In this document: positions 1 through 7,970 of the stretch, piece after piece | Numbering within the stretch: position 1 is the stretch's first letter | How the letters are laid out: every line of letters starts with the position of its first letter | Assembly: GCA_024280145.1 (NCBI GenBank) | Contig: JAJRQR010000097.1 | Location: 1 to 32,226 of the forward strand | Length of the DNA: 32,226 nt | Origin: Bacteroidota bacterium | Lineage (GTDB): Bacteria; Bacteroidota; Bacteroidia; Flavobacteriales; Flavobacteriaceae | Reading direction: 5' to 3' | The notes under the pieces: model-generated | Database searches by the model: none | Seen by the model: the letters and a program-made list of their open reading frames with translations, nothing else | Told to the model about the DNA's origin: nothing | Program-made: the position numbers and the translations under genes

Positions 1-75
1 ATTAGATATTACTTAAAAAAGTTTTCTGGTTATGATACTTCATTTGTAGTAGCAAACAGAAAAGCTAAAGTTTAA
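1..75 (+). CDS. C-terminal end of an unidentified protein (5' truncated by window)
   Basis: Reading from base 1 gives 24 codons ending in TAA at 73-75. The last residues are FSGYDTSFVVANRKAKV. The end looks like a small hydrophobic beta strand with a basic tail. It loosely resembles the Gly-rich last strand of beta-ketoacyl synthases (G-x-x-x-T-S/A-x-V), but too little is present for a family call. It converges on the RsmI-like gene, and a plus-strand hairpin with a T-tract follows at 98-134, as expected for the end of a plus-strand transcript. Confidence 0.5.
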   Translation: MRYYLKKFSGYDTSFVVANRKAKV

Positions 76-78
76 AAA

Positions 79-789
79 TTATTTTTGAATAATAAATAAG
101 GTGGGTCTTTTATGAAGATCCACCTTTGTTTTTTTCCACTCATTTGCAGTTAATGTTTTAATATATTCTGTAGCTAATGTAATGTCGCAAGCAACACATA
201 ATTTAGATTGTGGCTGTAATGTTGAGATAATACTTTCCAACATTTGATTATTCCGATAAGGAGTTTCGATAAATAATTGTGATTGATTTTGCTCTTCAGA
301 AAGACGCTCTAAACGTTTAATTTCCATTCTGCGTTCCCGTTTGTCAATGGGCAGATAGCCGTTAAACGAAAAATTCTGACCATTAAATCCACTAGCCATC
401 ATTGCTAATAAAATTGAAGATGGACCAACTAGTGGCACTACTTTAATTCCTTTTAAGTGGGCTTGTTCAACAACAGCTGCTCCAGGATCAGCAATTCCAG
501 GACAACCAGCATCTGAAATCACACCAATATCCTGACCTTCCAAACAAGGCAAAAGCATATCGGGAATTTCAGAATCTTCCGTGTATTTATTTATTAAACT
601 AATGTTTAAATCTGGTTGTGATTTTTTTGGACAAATAGTTTTTATAAACCGTCTGGCATTCTTTTCGTTTTCAACAATATAAATATCAATTTCTTCAATT
701 GCTTTTTTTACCAAAAAGGGTAGTACTTCCAAAGGAGCAGTTTCTCCTAAAGTACATGGTATTAAATAAAGATTTCCTTGAGGCTGCAT
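79..789 (-). CDS. SAM-dependent methyltransferase, tetrapyrrole methylase / RsmI-like family
   Basis: This 236-residue protein belongs to the RsmI (YraL) branch of the tetrapyrrole methylase fold, whose best-known member 2'-O-methylates C1402 of 16S rRNA. The N-terminus LYLIPCTLGE takes the place of the usual LYVVATPIGN. It is followed by the SDAGCPGIADPG loop near residue 93, VPLVGPSS near 118, and FIETPYRN near 174. The divergent first motif is typical of the Bacteroidota version, so the rRNA target is inferred rather than shown. The ATG lies 6 nt downstream of the sugar dehydrogenase stop, so the two are probably co-transcribed at the end of the dnaA run. The 3' end of the coding sequence overlaps a plus-strand terminator hairpin (98-126). 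Confidence 0.85.
   Translation of the reverse strand: MQPQGNLYLIPCTLGETAPLEVLPFLVKKAIEEIDIYIVENEKNARRFIKTICPKKSQPDLNISLINKYTEDSEIPDMLLPCLEGQDIGVISDAGCPGIADPGAAVVEQAHLKGIKVVPLVGPSSILLAMMASGFNGQNFSFNGYLPIDKRERRMEIKRLERLSEEQNQSQLFIETPYRNNQMLESIISTLQPQSKLCVACDITLATEYIKTLTANEWKKTKVDLHKRPTLFIIQK
98..134 (+). terminator. Plus-strand intrinsic terminator embedded in the 3' end of the RsmI-like gene
   Basis: Arms AAGGTGGGTCTT (98-109) and AAGATCCACCTT (115-126) pair over 12 bp with one G-T wobble and a 5-nt loop. TG and a run of seven T follow (to about 135). In the plus direction this is a good Rho-independent terminator for the gene ending at 75. In the minus direction it encodes residues near the C-terminus of the methyltransferase (around HKRPT). 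Confidence 0.65.
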
Positions 790-795
790 TTATAT

Positions 796-2172
796 TTATT
801 TTTTTACTAATTTTTGAACAAACGATTTTCCATTCTCAGAAATTATTTTTACTAGATAAACTCCACTTTTTAATGAACTAATAACTATTCTTTTATTTGA
901 GGAAGACACATTGTTTTTTGAAAACACGATTGCTCCTTTTAAATCATAGATAATGATGTTATTTATAATATTATTAGATAATGAAATTTGTAAACTGTCT
1001 GAAGCTGGATTAGGTATTAATGAAATATTATTATTTTTATTATCAGTTATATTAAATATTTCACCTCCTTTTATTTTATGTATACTTCCGTTAAGATTTG
1101 AAATATATAATTCTTTATTAATATCTGCTCCAAATGAAACCCAAGTTCCACCAAAGTTACCGTGGTTAATAACATTTCCATCAGTGTCAATAGTGCTTAT
1201 GGTACCAGCACAAACATCGGCAAAAAAGTACAAATCTTGAATATCGCTATATACAGTTCCTCTATAAACATATCCGCCTGTAACCGCACAATTACTTCCT
1301 GTTAATAAATAGGTGGCTAATGGGAATGTTAATTCAGAAGAATTAGGACATCCGGAAGTATCATATGGTAAGCTTCCTTCATAACAGCGCCATCCGTAAT
1401 TTAAGCCTGCTTGAGTACTCAATTCATTATTTATTTCTTCCATTTGATTTTGACCAACATCTCCAATCCAAATTTCATTTGTTGTTTCATCAAATGAAAA
1501 ACGCCAAGGGTTTCTTAATCCATATGCCCAGATTTCATCTAAAGCATTTGGATCTCCAATAAATGGATTGTCAGCAGGAATTGCATAATTATTTCCATTT
1601 GAAGTATTATCGATGTCCAACCTCAACATTTTACCCAACATTTCCATTAAGTTTTGAGCATTATCATCTGGGTCGCCGCCATTACCTCCATCACCCATAC
1701 CAATATATAAAAATCCATCTAGCCCGAACTGTAGGCAACCTCCATTGTGATTACTATAGGGTTGGTCAACAGTTAGTATTGGTAAAGCTGAAGCAAGATC
1801 AGCCAAATTAGGATCTGTACCGTCAACAGTATATCTTGTTATTTGAGTGTCACCAGAATTATTTGTGTAATTCACGAAAAAATAACCATTATTAGCGTAA
1901 TCAGGGTGAAAGGCTAAACCTAGAAGCCCTTGTTCACTTCCTGAAGATACAATACTTGAAATATCTAAAAATGGTGTAGCGTTTACAGTAGCATCATCGT
2001 TTAAGATTTTAATACGACCTCCTTGTTCAACAATAAATAGACGGCTATCTCCAGCATTTTGAATATCTACAGGGCTCGAAAACCCGTTTTTAACGAGTTC
2101 TACTTCTACAATTTGAGAGAAACTAATAAATGAAATTAAAATTAAAAGTAGGGTTAGGCTAAGTTTTTTCAT
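796..2172 (-). CDS. Secreted PQQ-dependent sugar dehydrogenase-like protein with T9SS sorting domain
   Basis: 458 residues. A signal peptide (MKKLSLTLLLILISFISFSQ, cut about residue 20) precedes a six-bladed glucose/sorbosone dehydrogenase beta-propeller. Recognisable blocks are EQGLLGLAFHPDY near residue 80, NHNGGCLQFGLDGFLYIGMGDGG near 142, WAYGLRNPWRFSFD near 217, and GLNYGWRCYEG near 256. The last 75 or so residues form a type A T9SS sorting domain: LIPNPASDSL, then IYDLKGAIVF, ending SLKSGVYLVKI and QKLVKK. The protein is therefore expected to pass the inner membrane by Sec and the outer membrane by T9SS. The substrate is unknown, since the family includes sugar dehydrogenases and soluble aldose dehydrogenases needing PQQ and calcium. 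It sits between the phosphatase and the methyltransferase of the dnaA run. Confidence 0.9.
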   Translation of the reverse strand: MKKLSLTLLLILISFISFSQIVEVELVKNGFSSPVDIQNAGDSRLFIVEQGGRIKILNDDATVNATPFLDISSIVSSGSEQGLLGLAFHPDYANNGYFFVNYTNNSGDTQITRYTVDGTDPNLADLASALPILTVDQPYSNHNGGCLQFGLDGFLYIGMGDGGNGGDPDDNAQNLMEMLGKMLRLDIDNTSNGNNYAIPADNPFIGDPNALDEIWAYGLRNPWRFSFDETTNEIWIGDVGQNQMEEINNELSTQAGLNYGWRCYEGSLPYDTSGCPNSSELTFPLATYLLTGSNCAVTGGYVYRGTVYSDIQDLYFFADVCAGTISTIDTDGNVINHGNFGGTWVSFGADINKELYISNLNGSIHKIKGGEIFNITDNKNNNISLIPNPASDSLQISLSNNIINNIIIYDLKGAIVFSKNNVSSSNKRIVISSLKSGVYLVKIISENGKSFVQKLVKK

Positions 2173-2218
2173 AGTTTTTATTTGTGTCTAAAATAGTAAA
2201 AACACATCAATAATAAAA

Positions 2219-2671
2219 TTATAATCTATTTGCAATTTCGTTGCAGGCTTGATCTAACATTTGGTATACGTTTTCAAAGCCTTGGTCACCACCATAATAT
2301 GGGTCTGGAACATCTACGTTTTCATTTGGGAAAATTTCATCCAAAATTAAATGTACTTTTTGTTTGTCTTCATCATTTTGAGCAAGGCTCAAAACATTGT
2401 CTTTGTTTGAATTATCCATAACAAAAATATAATCAAACTCTTGAAAATCTTTTTGGGAGAATTGCCTTCCTCGTTGATTATTAATGTTTAATCCGTGATT
2501 ATTAGCTACTTCAATACTCCTTTGATCAGGTTTGTTGCCAATGTGCCAATGTCCTGTTCCTGCAGAATCGACTAAGTATTTATTAGAATCTAATTTCGAT
2601 TTCAGAATTCCTTCAGCTAAAGGAGATCGGCAAATATTGCCCAAACATACCATGAGAATTTTTGTTTTCAT
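2219..2671 (-). CDS. Low-molecular-weight protein-tyrosine phosphatase
   Basis: 150 residues, the usual size for the family. The P-loop CLGNICRS starts at Cys9, the thiol nucleophile, with Arg15 binding phosphate. The general-acid loop is DPYYGG with Asp123. In other bacteria such enzymes dephosphorylate bacterial tyrosine kinases that control polysaccharide export, but no kinase or capsule gene is nearby. Here the gene follows dnaA by 35 bp on the same strand, which suggests co-transcription rather than a capsule role. The physiological substrate cannot be read from the sequence. Confidence 0.93.
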   Translation of the reverse strand: MKTKILMVCLGNICRSPLAEGILKSKLDSNKYLVDSAGTGHWHIGNKPDQRSIEVANNHGLNINNQRGRQFSQKDFQEFDYIFVMDNSNKDNVLSLAQNDEDKQKVHLILDEIFPNENVDVPDPYYGGDQGFENVYQMLDQACNEIANRL

Positions 2672-2706
2672 TTCTGAAAAGCATTAAAAAAATTAAACGT
2701 ATCGAA

Positions 2707-4134
2707 TTATAAGGTAAGCTTCTTGTTTAAATCTTCAACGTATTTTCTGAATTGTTTATCCGTACTTGAAAGGTTATCAACCGTTTTGCAAGCGTGTAAA
2801 ACCGTTGCGTGATCCCGCTGACCAATTTGTGAACCGATAGAAGCCAAAGAAGCTTTAGTCAGTTTCTTTGCAAAAAACATAGCCAATTGTCTAGCTTGAA
2901 CAATATGACGTTTTCTGGTTTTTGATTGAAGCGTATCCACATCCATTTGGAAATATTCACTAACAATTTTTTGAATATAATCTATAGAAACTTCACGACT
3001 TGTATTCTTTACATAATTGTCAACAATTTTCTTAGCAAGATCAATTGTGATTTCTTTTTTATTGAAAGAAGAATGAGCAATTAATGAAATAATAGCACCT
3101 TCCAATTCACGAATATTAGTTTTGATGTTATTTGCTAAAAATTCTACAATATCTTCAGGCATTTCAACACCATCTCGATATAATTTATTTTTAATGATAG
3201 CAACTCTAGTTTCGTAATCTGGATGATTTAATTCAGCAGAAAGCCCCCATTTAAAACGAGATAACAAACGCTGTTCAATATCAATCATATCAACCGGAGC
3301 TTTGTCACTTGTTAGGATTACCTGTTTTCCATTTTGATGTAAATGATTGAAAATATGGAAGAAAACATCTTGAGTACCAGCTTTCCCAGAAAGTAATTGA
3401 ATGTCGTCTACTATTAATATATCTATAATTTGATAGAAGTGAATAAAATCGTTTCTGTTATTCTTTTTAACAGATTCAATATATTGTTGAGTGAATTTTT
3501 CAGCAGAAATGTAAAGTACTGTTTTTTCAGGATACTTATCTTTTATCTCAACACCAATAGCGTGTGCTAAATGTGTTTTTCCTAAACCAACACCTCCAAA
3601 AACTAATAATGGATTAAATGAAGTTCCTCCAGGTTTGTTGGCAACAGCCATACCTGCAGAACGTGCCAATCTGTTAGAATCTCCTTCTAAGAAATTATCA
3701 AAATTATAATTTGGATTTAACTGTGATTCAATTTTTACATTTCGAATCCCAGGAATAATAAAGGGATTCTTAAGCATTGGGTTTTTGTTCCTAGTTGCTA
3801 CATCGACTTCTTGGGAGCGTAAATGATTTCTATTTGAACTTGGTATCTTTTCAGTAAAAGGTTGTTTGTTACCATAGGTGTTTTCCATTTTAATAATGTA
3901 CACCAGCTTTGCATTTTCCCCTAATTCTTTAGTTAGAGCAACTTTAAGGATTTTTACATAATGTTCTTCAAGCCATTCGTAAAAAAACTTACTAGGTACT
4001 TGAATGCTTAATGCGTCTTCAGTTAACTTAACCGCCTTAATTGGTTCGAACCAAGTTTTATAGGCTTGAGCAGTAATGTTGTCTTCGATAAATGTTAGGC
4101 ATTTATTCCAAACTGAGTCAGCAGTTTTGCTCAT
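2707..4134 (-). CDS. dnaA: Chromosomal replication initiator protein DnaA
   Basis: 475 residues with all four DnaA domains. The N-terminal DnaB/DnaA-interaction domain covers about 1-80, followed by a short linker (about 85-125). The AAA+ domain has Walker A GGVGLGKT at 180-187, Walker B ILIVDD at 239-244, and the arginine-finger segment RLLSRF near 289. The C-terminal DNA-binding domain carries the signature RDHATVLHA at 440-448. It binds DnaA boxes and melts oriC when ATP-bound. The gene heads a minus-strand run and is divergent from the thioesterase gene. A 17-bp inverted repeat lies 54 bp upstream of its ATG. I see no cluster of DnaA boxes next to it, so oriC is probably elsewhere. Confidence 0.98.
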   Translation of the reverse strand: MSKTADSVWNKCLTFIEDNITAQAYKTWFEPIKAVKLTEDALSIQVPSKFFYEWLEEHYVKILKVALTKELGENAKLVYIIKMENTYGNKQPFTEKIPSSNRNHLRSQEVDVATRNKNPMLKNPFIIPGIRNVKIESQLNPNYNFDNFLEGDSNRLARSAGMAVANKPGGTSFNPLLVFGGVGLGKTHLAHAIGVEIKDKYPEKTVLYISAEKFTQQYIESVKKNNRNDFIHFYQIIDILIVDDIQLLSGKAGTQDVFFHIFNHLHQNGKQVILTSDKAPVDMIDIEQRLLSRFKWGLSAELNHPDYETRVAIIKNKLYRDGVEMPEDIVEFLANNIKTNIRELEGAIISLIAHSSFNKKEITIDLAKKIVDNYVKNTSREVSIDYIQKIVSEYFQMDVDTLQSKTRKRHIVQARQLAMFFAKKLTKASLASIGSQIGQRDHATVLHACKTVDNLSSTDKQFRKYVEDLNKKLTL

Positions 4135-4187
4135 AGTTAAAATTCGGGTATTAGATTAGTTATTCTTTGTTGGTTTTCTTGTTAATA

Positions 4188-4204
4188 TGTTATGCCCCAT
4201 AACA
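4188..4204. promoter_or_regulatory. Perfect inverted repeat upstream of dnaA (candidate operator)
   Basis: TGTTATG (4188-4194), spacer CCC, CATAACA (4198-4204): 7-bp arms with a 3-bp spacer in the 205-bp gap between the divergent dnaA and thioesterase starts. The centre is about 62 bp upstream of the dnaA ATG. It has no T-tract and is not between gene ends, so a protein-binding site is likelier than a terminator. The binding factor is unknown. The rest of the gap is AT-rich, with no DnaA box that I recognise and no clear TAnnTTTG element for dnaA. Confidence 0.4.
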
Positions 4205-4339
4205 AATTCTTAACATTGCAAATATGTGAACAAAAAAGTTATAAAAAAAACACTTTAGGTATTGAATATTTACTTTTTTTTTCTCATCTTATCTTCCTGA
4301 TAAAACTACAACAAAACTTTCTTATATTTTCATATTATT

Positions 4340-4741
4340 TTGAAAAAAACTTTCACAAATTTAAGAGTCCGTTATGGCGAAACCGATAAAATGGGAATCG
4401 TCTATTATGGTAACTATGCCCTGTATTTAGAGCAAGGGCGTACAGAATGGCTGCGATCTCTAGGGTTTTCATACAAATATATGGAAGACAATAATGTGGA
4501 GCTTCCTGTTGTGAATTTGAATATAGATTTCAAGAAACCAGCCTTTTACGATGATGTTTTAACAATCACGACTACTTTAAAAAAAACACCAGAAGTACGA
4601 ATAGAATTTTATTATGAAATTCATAACCAAGAAAGTAAATTATTAGTTGAAGCAACCACTACTTTAGTATTTGTAAATAGTACCACAAAAAAACTAATGA
4701 AAGCTCCCGCTTATTTGTTGGAAAAACTTAAAGATGAGTAG
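4340..4741 (+). CDS. Acyl-CoA thioesterase, YbgC/FadM-type hotdog fold
   Basis: 133 residues of the 4-hydroxybenzoyl-CoA thioesterase family. The family signature VRYGETDKMGIVYYGNY (residues about 9-25) holds the catalytic Asp in ETDKMG, followed by YLEQGRTEWLR. The product hydrolyses acyl-CoA thioesters; the natural acyl chain is unknown. The start must be a TTG at 4340, because the first in-frame ATG (inside DKMG) falls within the conserved motif. A weak TATATTTT element lies just upstream at 4323-4330. The stop codon abuts the stop of the convergent yigZ-like gene with no bases between them. Confidence 0.9.
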   Translation: MKKTFTNLRVRYGETDKMGIVYYGNYALYLEQGRTEWLRSLGFSYKYMEDNNVELPVVNLNIDFKKPAFYDDVLTITTTLKKTPEVRIEFYYEIHNQESKLLVEATTTLVFVNSTTKKLMKAPAYLLEKLKDE

Positions 4742-5362
4742 TTATTCGTCTTCATTTCTTTTTATAGAAACTTTATAAGTATTCTCAAAAAGTTGAAATA
4801 TTCTTTCTGCTTCTTTTTTTCTCACTGAAATAATAAACTCACAATCCAATTCCATTTTTTGATTTGTAATATTTAGATTTTCATCTTTTACAATTCGCAT
4901 TACCGTATTCATTTCTGGATATTCAAATTGTAGAATAAAATCTTCATCAATCGTCTTTTCTATGATTTTTGAAGCTTCTAAAGCCAATTTTGCACTTGTT
5001 TTATAGGCTTGTATCAATCCGCCAACTCCTAATTTTGTTCCTCCAAAATAACGAACTACCACCACTAAAACATTGGTAACGTCAAAAGATTGTAGCTGTC
5101 CATATATTGGCATTCCTGCACTGTTACTTGGCTCACCATCGTCATTTGCTCTATAGTTTTCGTAAAATTTTCCTAATTGCCAAGCATAACACCAATGTCG
5201 TGCATTGTAATGTTGTTTTTTTAATTGCTCGATGTGTTCCTTGATTTGTTCTTCAGAAGTAACAGGAAAAGCATAGCCAAAAAACTTACTACCTCGATCT
5301 TTAAACAGCGTTTCTTCAGAAGGTTTTGTGATTGTGTTATAGGTATCTTTTTCGATACTCAT
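4742..5362 (-). CDS. YigZ/IMPACT family protein
   Basis: 206 residues. An N-terminal UPF0029/IMPACT domain carries FKDRGSKFFGYAFPV, then ARHWCYAW and DDGEPSNSAGMPI near residues 75-85, and the glycine-rich VVRYFGGTKLGVGGLIQAY near 105. A short C-terminal ferredoxin-like DUF1949-type domain follows. The eukaryotic relative regulates GCN2, while the bacterial role is poorly defined and has been linked to ribosome-associated functions. It is the last gene of the ribD-HAD-EamA run, starting 4 bp after the end of the restored transporter frame. Confidence 0.9.
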   Translation of the reverse strand: MSIEKDTYNTITKPSEETLFKDRGSKFFGYAFPVTSEEQIKEHIEQLKKQHYNARHWCYAWQLGKFYENYRANDDGEPSNSAGMPIYGQLQSFDVTNVLVVVVRYFGGTKLGVGGLIQAYKTSAKLALEASKIIEKTIDEDFILQFEYPEMNTVMRIVKDENLNITNQKMELDCEFIISVRKKEAERIFQLFENTYKVSIKRNEDE

Positions 5363-5366
5363 TATA

Positions 5367-6244
5367 TTATAGTGAAATTAGAACAATACTTAAAATTGCC
5401 AATGCGATACCCAGCCAGTTCTTCGGAAGGAGTTTTTCTCTAAAAAATACAATTCCAACTAAGGTAGAAAGCGTGACGATAGAAACGTTATTAACGGCAA
5501 ATATTCCTGAGCTTTCTAAAATATCACTTCGCAATGCTTTTACTAAAAGGAAATGGAAAAGTAATTGGGAATCCCAAGTGCAATTCCACCGATAATATTT
5601 TTGCTTTCTATTTTAATTGAAGTTTTAAACGATTTGAAAATCACGATTAAAAGTCCAAGTAATGCAGCACTTAAAAAGATGGTAGCTGAAAAAATTGAAA
5701 TGTCGTTTTCGGCAACATAAGCTTCCTCCAAAAACTTTATGGTAGTATCTATTATTCCACTCCCTAATAAAACCAAAAGAGGTAAAAGCAAATCTCTTTT
5801 ACTAAGTTTTAATCCTTCTTTAGATTTAACTGAAACGAAATAAACTGCCAATAATGCAAATAGAATTCCAATGAATTTTACGATTCCAAGACTTTCCTTA
5901 TAATAAACCAAACCGAAAATTATAGGAATAATTACGCTCATTTTTGTAGCAACGGAAGCAACCGAAAGACCATTAACCTGTGTGGTTTTGGCAATAAATA
6001 TAAAGACAATGATAAATAGGATTCCCAAACCGAAGGTGTAATAAAACCAATCCATTGTAACAATTTTTAAAACGGATAAGTCCTTAAAACCCACTTGAAA
6101 CTTATAGGCAATCATACTTGTTATAAATGCAACAATATAATTAACAACAATGGCTTGAAGTATATCCACCTTAAAGCGTTCGTAGAGTTTAAAGACTACG
6201 AAAATTAAAGTGAAAATTAAAATGCTGGCGATTAGGTAAGACAA
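5367..6244 (-). pseudogene. EamA/DMT-family membrane transporter, broken by a 1-base frameshift
   Basis: The intact frame gives 233 residues ending ...GIPNYFSISF at a TAG (5543-5545). The next frame continues without a gap as LVKALRSDILESSGIFAVNN and on to a TAA at 5367-5369. Adding one T to the minus-strand TTTT run at 5545-5548 joins both parts into a 292-residue protein, the normal size for a ten-helix EamA transporter. Hydrophobic helices are evident throughout, with the usual internal duplication of two five-helix halves. The substrate is unknown. The lesion removes the last two helices. Whether it is a true mutation or a sequence error cannot be decided here. The restored stop lies 4 bp before yigZ, as expected for an operon. 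Confidence 0.8.
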
Positions 6245-6265
6245 GGGCTTTTATTTTTTAGTAAA

Positions 6266-6880
6266 TTAAAACAATTCTTTATTAATAGTAAAGGTATTTA
6301 TCACATCTTCTGTTTTTGGATTGATATTCCAAGTACGAATTCCAAGTTTTTTGGCAGTTTCTGTGTTTTCTGAAGTGTCATCAACAAAAAAACATTCCCT
6401 AGCTTTTAATTGATGTGTATTTAGCACAAACTCATAAATGTCAGCATTGGGTTTTCTGAAATGAATTTCTTGTGATAAATAAAAAGCATCAAAACATTTT
6501 TGAAAACGTTTGTATATTTCTATTGTCATATTCTCGATTACTTTTTCAATATGTAAATCGTTGGTGTTGCTTAAAAGAATCAACTTGTATTTTTTTGAAG
6601 CAGCTAATTCTTCTAAAAACTTCAATCTATATTCAGGAAAGTCTAATATGATGGAATTCCAAGCAAATTCTAATTCTTTAGATGAAATTTTCGGAAATTG
6701 TTTGGTGTAAAAATCTAAAAATTCTTTCGTTGTAATCCTTCCGGTTTCGTATAGTTTATTGGTTTCAATCATTTCATCCGTAAAAGAAGTAATACCTAAT
6801 TCCGCCATTTTAAGATAAGGAGCTTCTTTATCTAAATTGATAAACACATCGCCAAAATCGAATATGATAGTTTTAATCAT
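6266..6880 (-). CDS. HAD-superfamily (IA) hydrolase
   Basis: 204 residues. Motif I is IIFDFGDVFINLD (nucleophile Asp8, acid/base Asp11), motif II LILLSNT near residue 104, the motif III lysine is in FRKPNADIYE, and motif IV FFVDDTSEN carries the metal-binding acids. The DFGDV form of motif I and the helical cap between motifs I and II (residues about 15-85) fit the YihX/epoxide-hydrolase-N-like group of small-molecule phosphatases. Overlap with the 3' end of ribD by 8 bp hints that it might act in riboflavin synthesis, where a dephosphorylation step is needed. That link is inference from position only. Confidence 0.88.
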   Translation of the reverse strand: MIKTIIFDFGDVFINLDKEAPYLKMAELGITSFTDEMIETNKLYETGRITTKEFLDFYTKQFPKISSKELEFAWNSIILDFPEYRLKFLEELAASKKYKLILLSNTNDLHIEKVIENMTIEIYKRFQKCFDAFYLSQEIHFRKPNADIYEFVLNTHQLKARECFFVDDTSENTETAKKLGIRTWNINPKTEDVINTFTINKELF

Positions 6881-7943
6881 TTGAATAAATTCTTAAAGTA
6901 TCTTGATTGATTTTTTGCTCAGAAACAAGGTTTCCTTTTGTATTTGGAGCTTTTGTCCCTTCTTTAAAAGTGCTATTTCCAGTAAATACTCTTGCTTCAT
7001 CCCAAAGATTAGCATCGATAAATGATTGTAATGTTTTTGAACCACCTTCAATTATTAATGATTGGATTTTATACCTATATAATATATCGCAAATTTGTTT
7101 GGTGATGTTTCTTGAAAAATTTATAGTTTCAAATAATAGCTTATTGTTTGGTAAGTTGTCATTTCGGCTCCGCTCAATGACCGTCTTAATCTCAGTAATC
7201 ACAATAGCTTTTACACTACCATCAAAAACAGAAGCGTTTTCTGGAATACGTAAATTACGATCAATTACAATTCGAGCGGGAGAGTTGCCTTTCCAGTCAC
7301 GAGTGGTTAAACTTGGGTTGTCATCTATTACAGTGTTAGTTCCAACCAAAATTGCTTGTTCTTCGGCTCGCCATTTATGAACTAATTGTCTTGAAATACT
7401 GTTGGTAATCCAAACGGGAGCGGCGTCATTGCGAATCTCTTTATTCGGTGCAATAAATTCATCTTGTGTTTCCGCCCATTTTAAAATAATATAAGGACGT
7501 TTCAATTTATGAAAAGTAAAAAACCGTTTGTTGAGTTGATGGCACTCTTTTTCTAAAACTCCTTCAATTATATTGCAACTGTTTTCTTTCAAAAGTTTGA
7601 TTCCGTTTCCAGCTACTTTTGGGTTGGGATCTACACTTCCAATAACTACACTTTTAATTCCTTTTTCAATAATTAAATTAGCACAAGGCGGTGTTTTTCC
7701 GAAATGAGAGCAAGGTTCTAAACTTACATAAATCGTTGCCTTTTTTAATAATGAAGCATTTTTAACACTATTTATAGCGTTCACCTCGGCGTGTGGCAAA
7801 CCCGATTGATAATGCCACCCCTCGCCAATAATTTGGTTTTCGTGAACAATCACACAACCAACCAGCGGATTTGGATGGGTAGTTCCCAGTCCATTTTTTG
7901 CCAATTGAATGCAACGCAACATATATTTTTCGTGTATCTTCAC
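6873..7943 (-). CDS. ribD: RibD: bifunctional diaminohydroxyphosphoribosylaminopyrimidine deaminase / 5-amino-6-(5-phosphoribosylamino)uracil reductase
   Basis: Catalyses two successive steps of riboflavin synthesis. The N-terminal zinc deaminase has HAEVNAI and the PCSHFGKTPPC cysteine pair. The C-terminal reductase starts near RPYIILKWAET and contains VGTNTVIDDNPSLTTR and LIIEGGSKTLQSF. I chose a GTG start at 7943 (MKIHEKYMLRC), not the TTG 15 bp upstream, because family members begin there and because a TATTTTTA element (7948-7955) ends exactly 4 bp before it. This gives 356 residues. Residues 255-262 (VIERSRND) are encoded by a 24-bp repeat-like palindrome inserted in register (7158-7181). 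No FMN riboswitch fits in the 27-bp gap to the divergent GNAT gene. Confidence 0.95.
   Translation of the reverse strand: MKIHEKYMLRCIQLAKNGLGTTHPNPLVGCVIVHENQIIGEGWHYQSGLPHAEVNAINSVKNASLLKKATIYVSLEPCSHFGKTPPCANLIIEKGIKSVVIGSVDPNPKVAGNGIKLLKENSCNIIEGVLEKECHQLNKRFFTFHKLKRPYIILKWAETQDEFIAPNKEIRNDAAPVWITNSISRQLVHKWRAEEQAILVGTNTVIDDNPSLTTRDWKGNSPARIVIDRNLRIPENASVFDGSVKAIVITEIKTVIERSRNDNLPNNKLLFETINFSRNITKQICDILYRYKIQSLIIEGGSKTLQSFIDANLWDEARVFTGNSTFKEGTKAPNTKGNLVSEQKINQDTLRIYSND
7158..7181. repeat. 24-bp GC-rich palindromic repeat element inside ribD
   Basis: GTCATT at 7158-7163 and AATGAC at 7176-7181 are perfect inverted ends. They flank a GC-rich core that contains its own CGG/CCG mini-stem. 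The element is 24 bp, exactly eight codons, and in ribD it reads VIERSRND. Its composition (50% GC) contrasts with the AT-rich surroundings. From memory, GTCATTTCG...AATGAC palindromes are dispersed in Flavobacteriaceae genomes. A single copy in this window cannot prove dispersal. Confidence 0.6.
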
Positions 7944-7947
7944 CTCG

Positions 7948-7955
7948 TAAAAATA
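7948..7955 (-). promoter_or_regulatory. Candidate -7 element for ribD
   Basis: The minus strand reads TATTTTTA, one mismatch from the Bacteroidota consensus TAnnTTTG, then four bases, then the GTG start of ribD. The spacing matches that of four other elements in this window and predicts a leaderless or nearly leaderless transcript. No clear -33 TTTG is visible. Confidence 0.35.
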
Positions 7956-7970
7956 CAAGGTTTAATTAAA

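Noticed and set aside
4135-4339. Possible oriC next to dnaA
   Set aside because: No TTATNCACA-type DnaA boxes in the gap. I found only isolated perfect boxes at 28066-28074 and 24408-24416, both inside coding regions.
7791-7970. Longer N-terminus for the GNAT gene
   Set aside because: It runs antisense over the conserved ribD start and has no GNAT-like content. The ATG at 7971 begins the recognised domain.
7944-7970. FMN riboswitch before ribD
   Set aside because: Only 27 bp separate the divergent starts, too little for the structure, and no conserved RFN segments are present.
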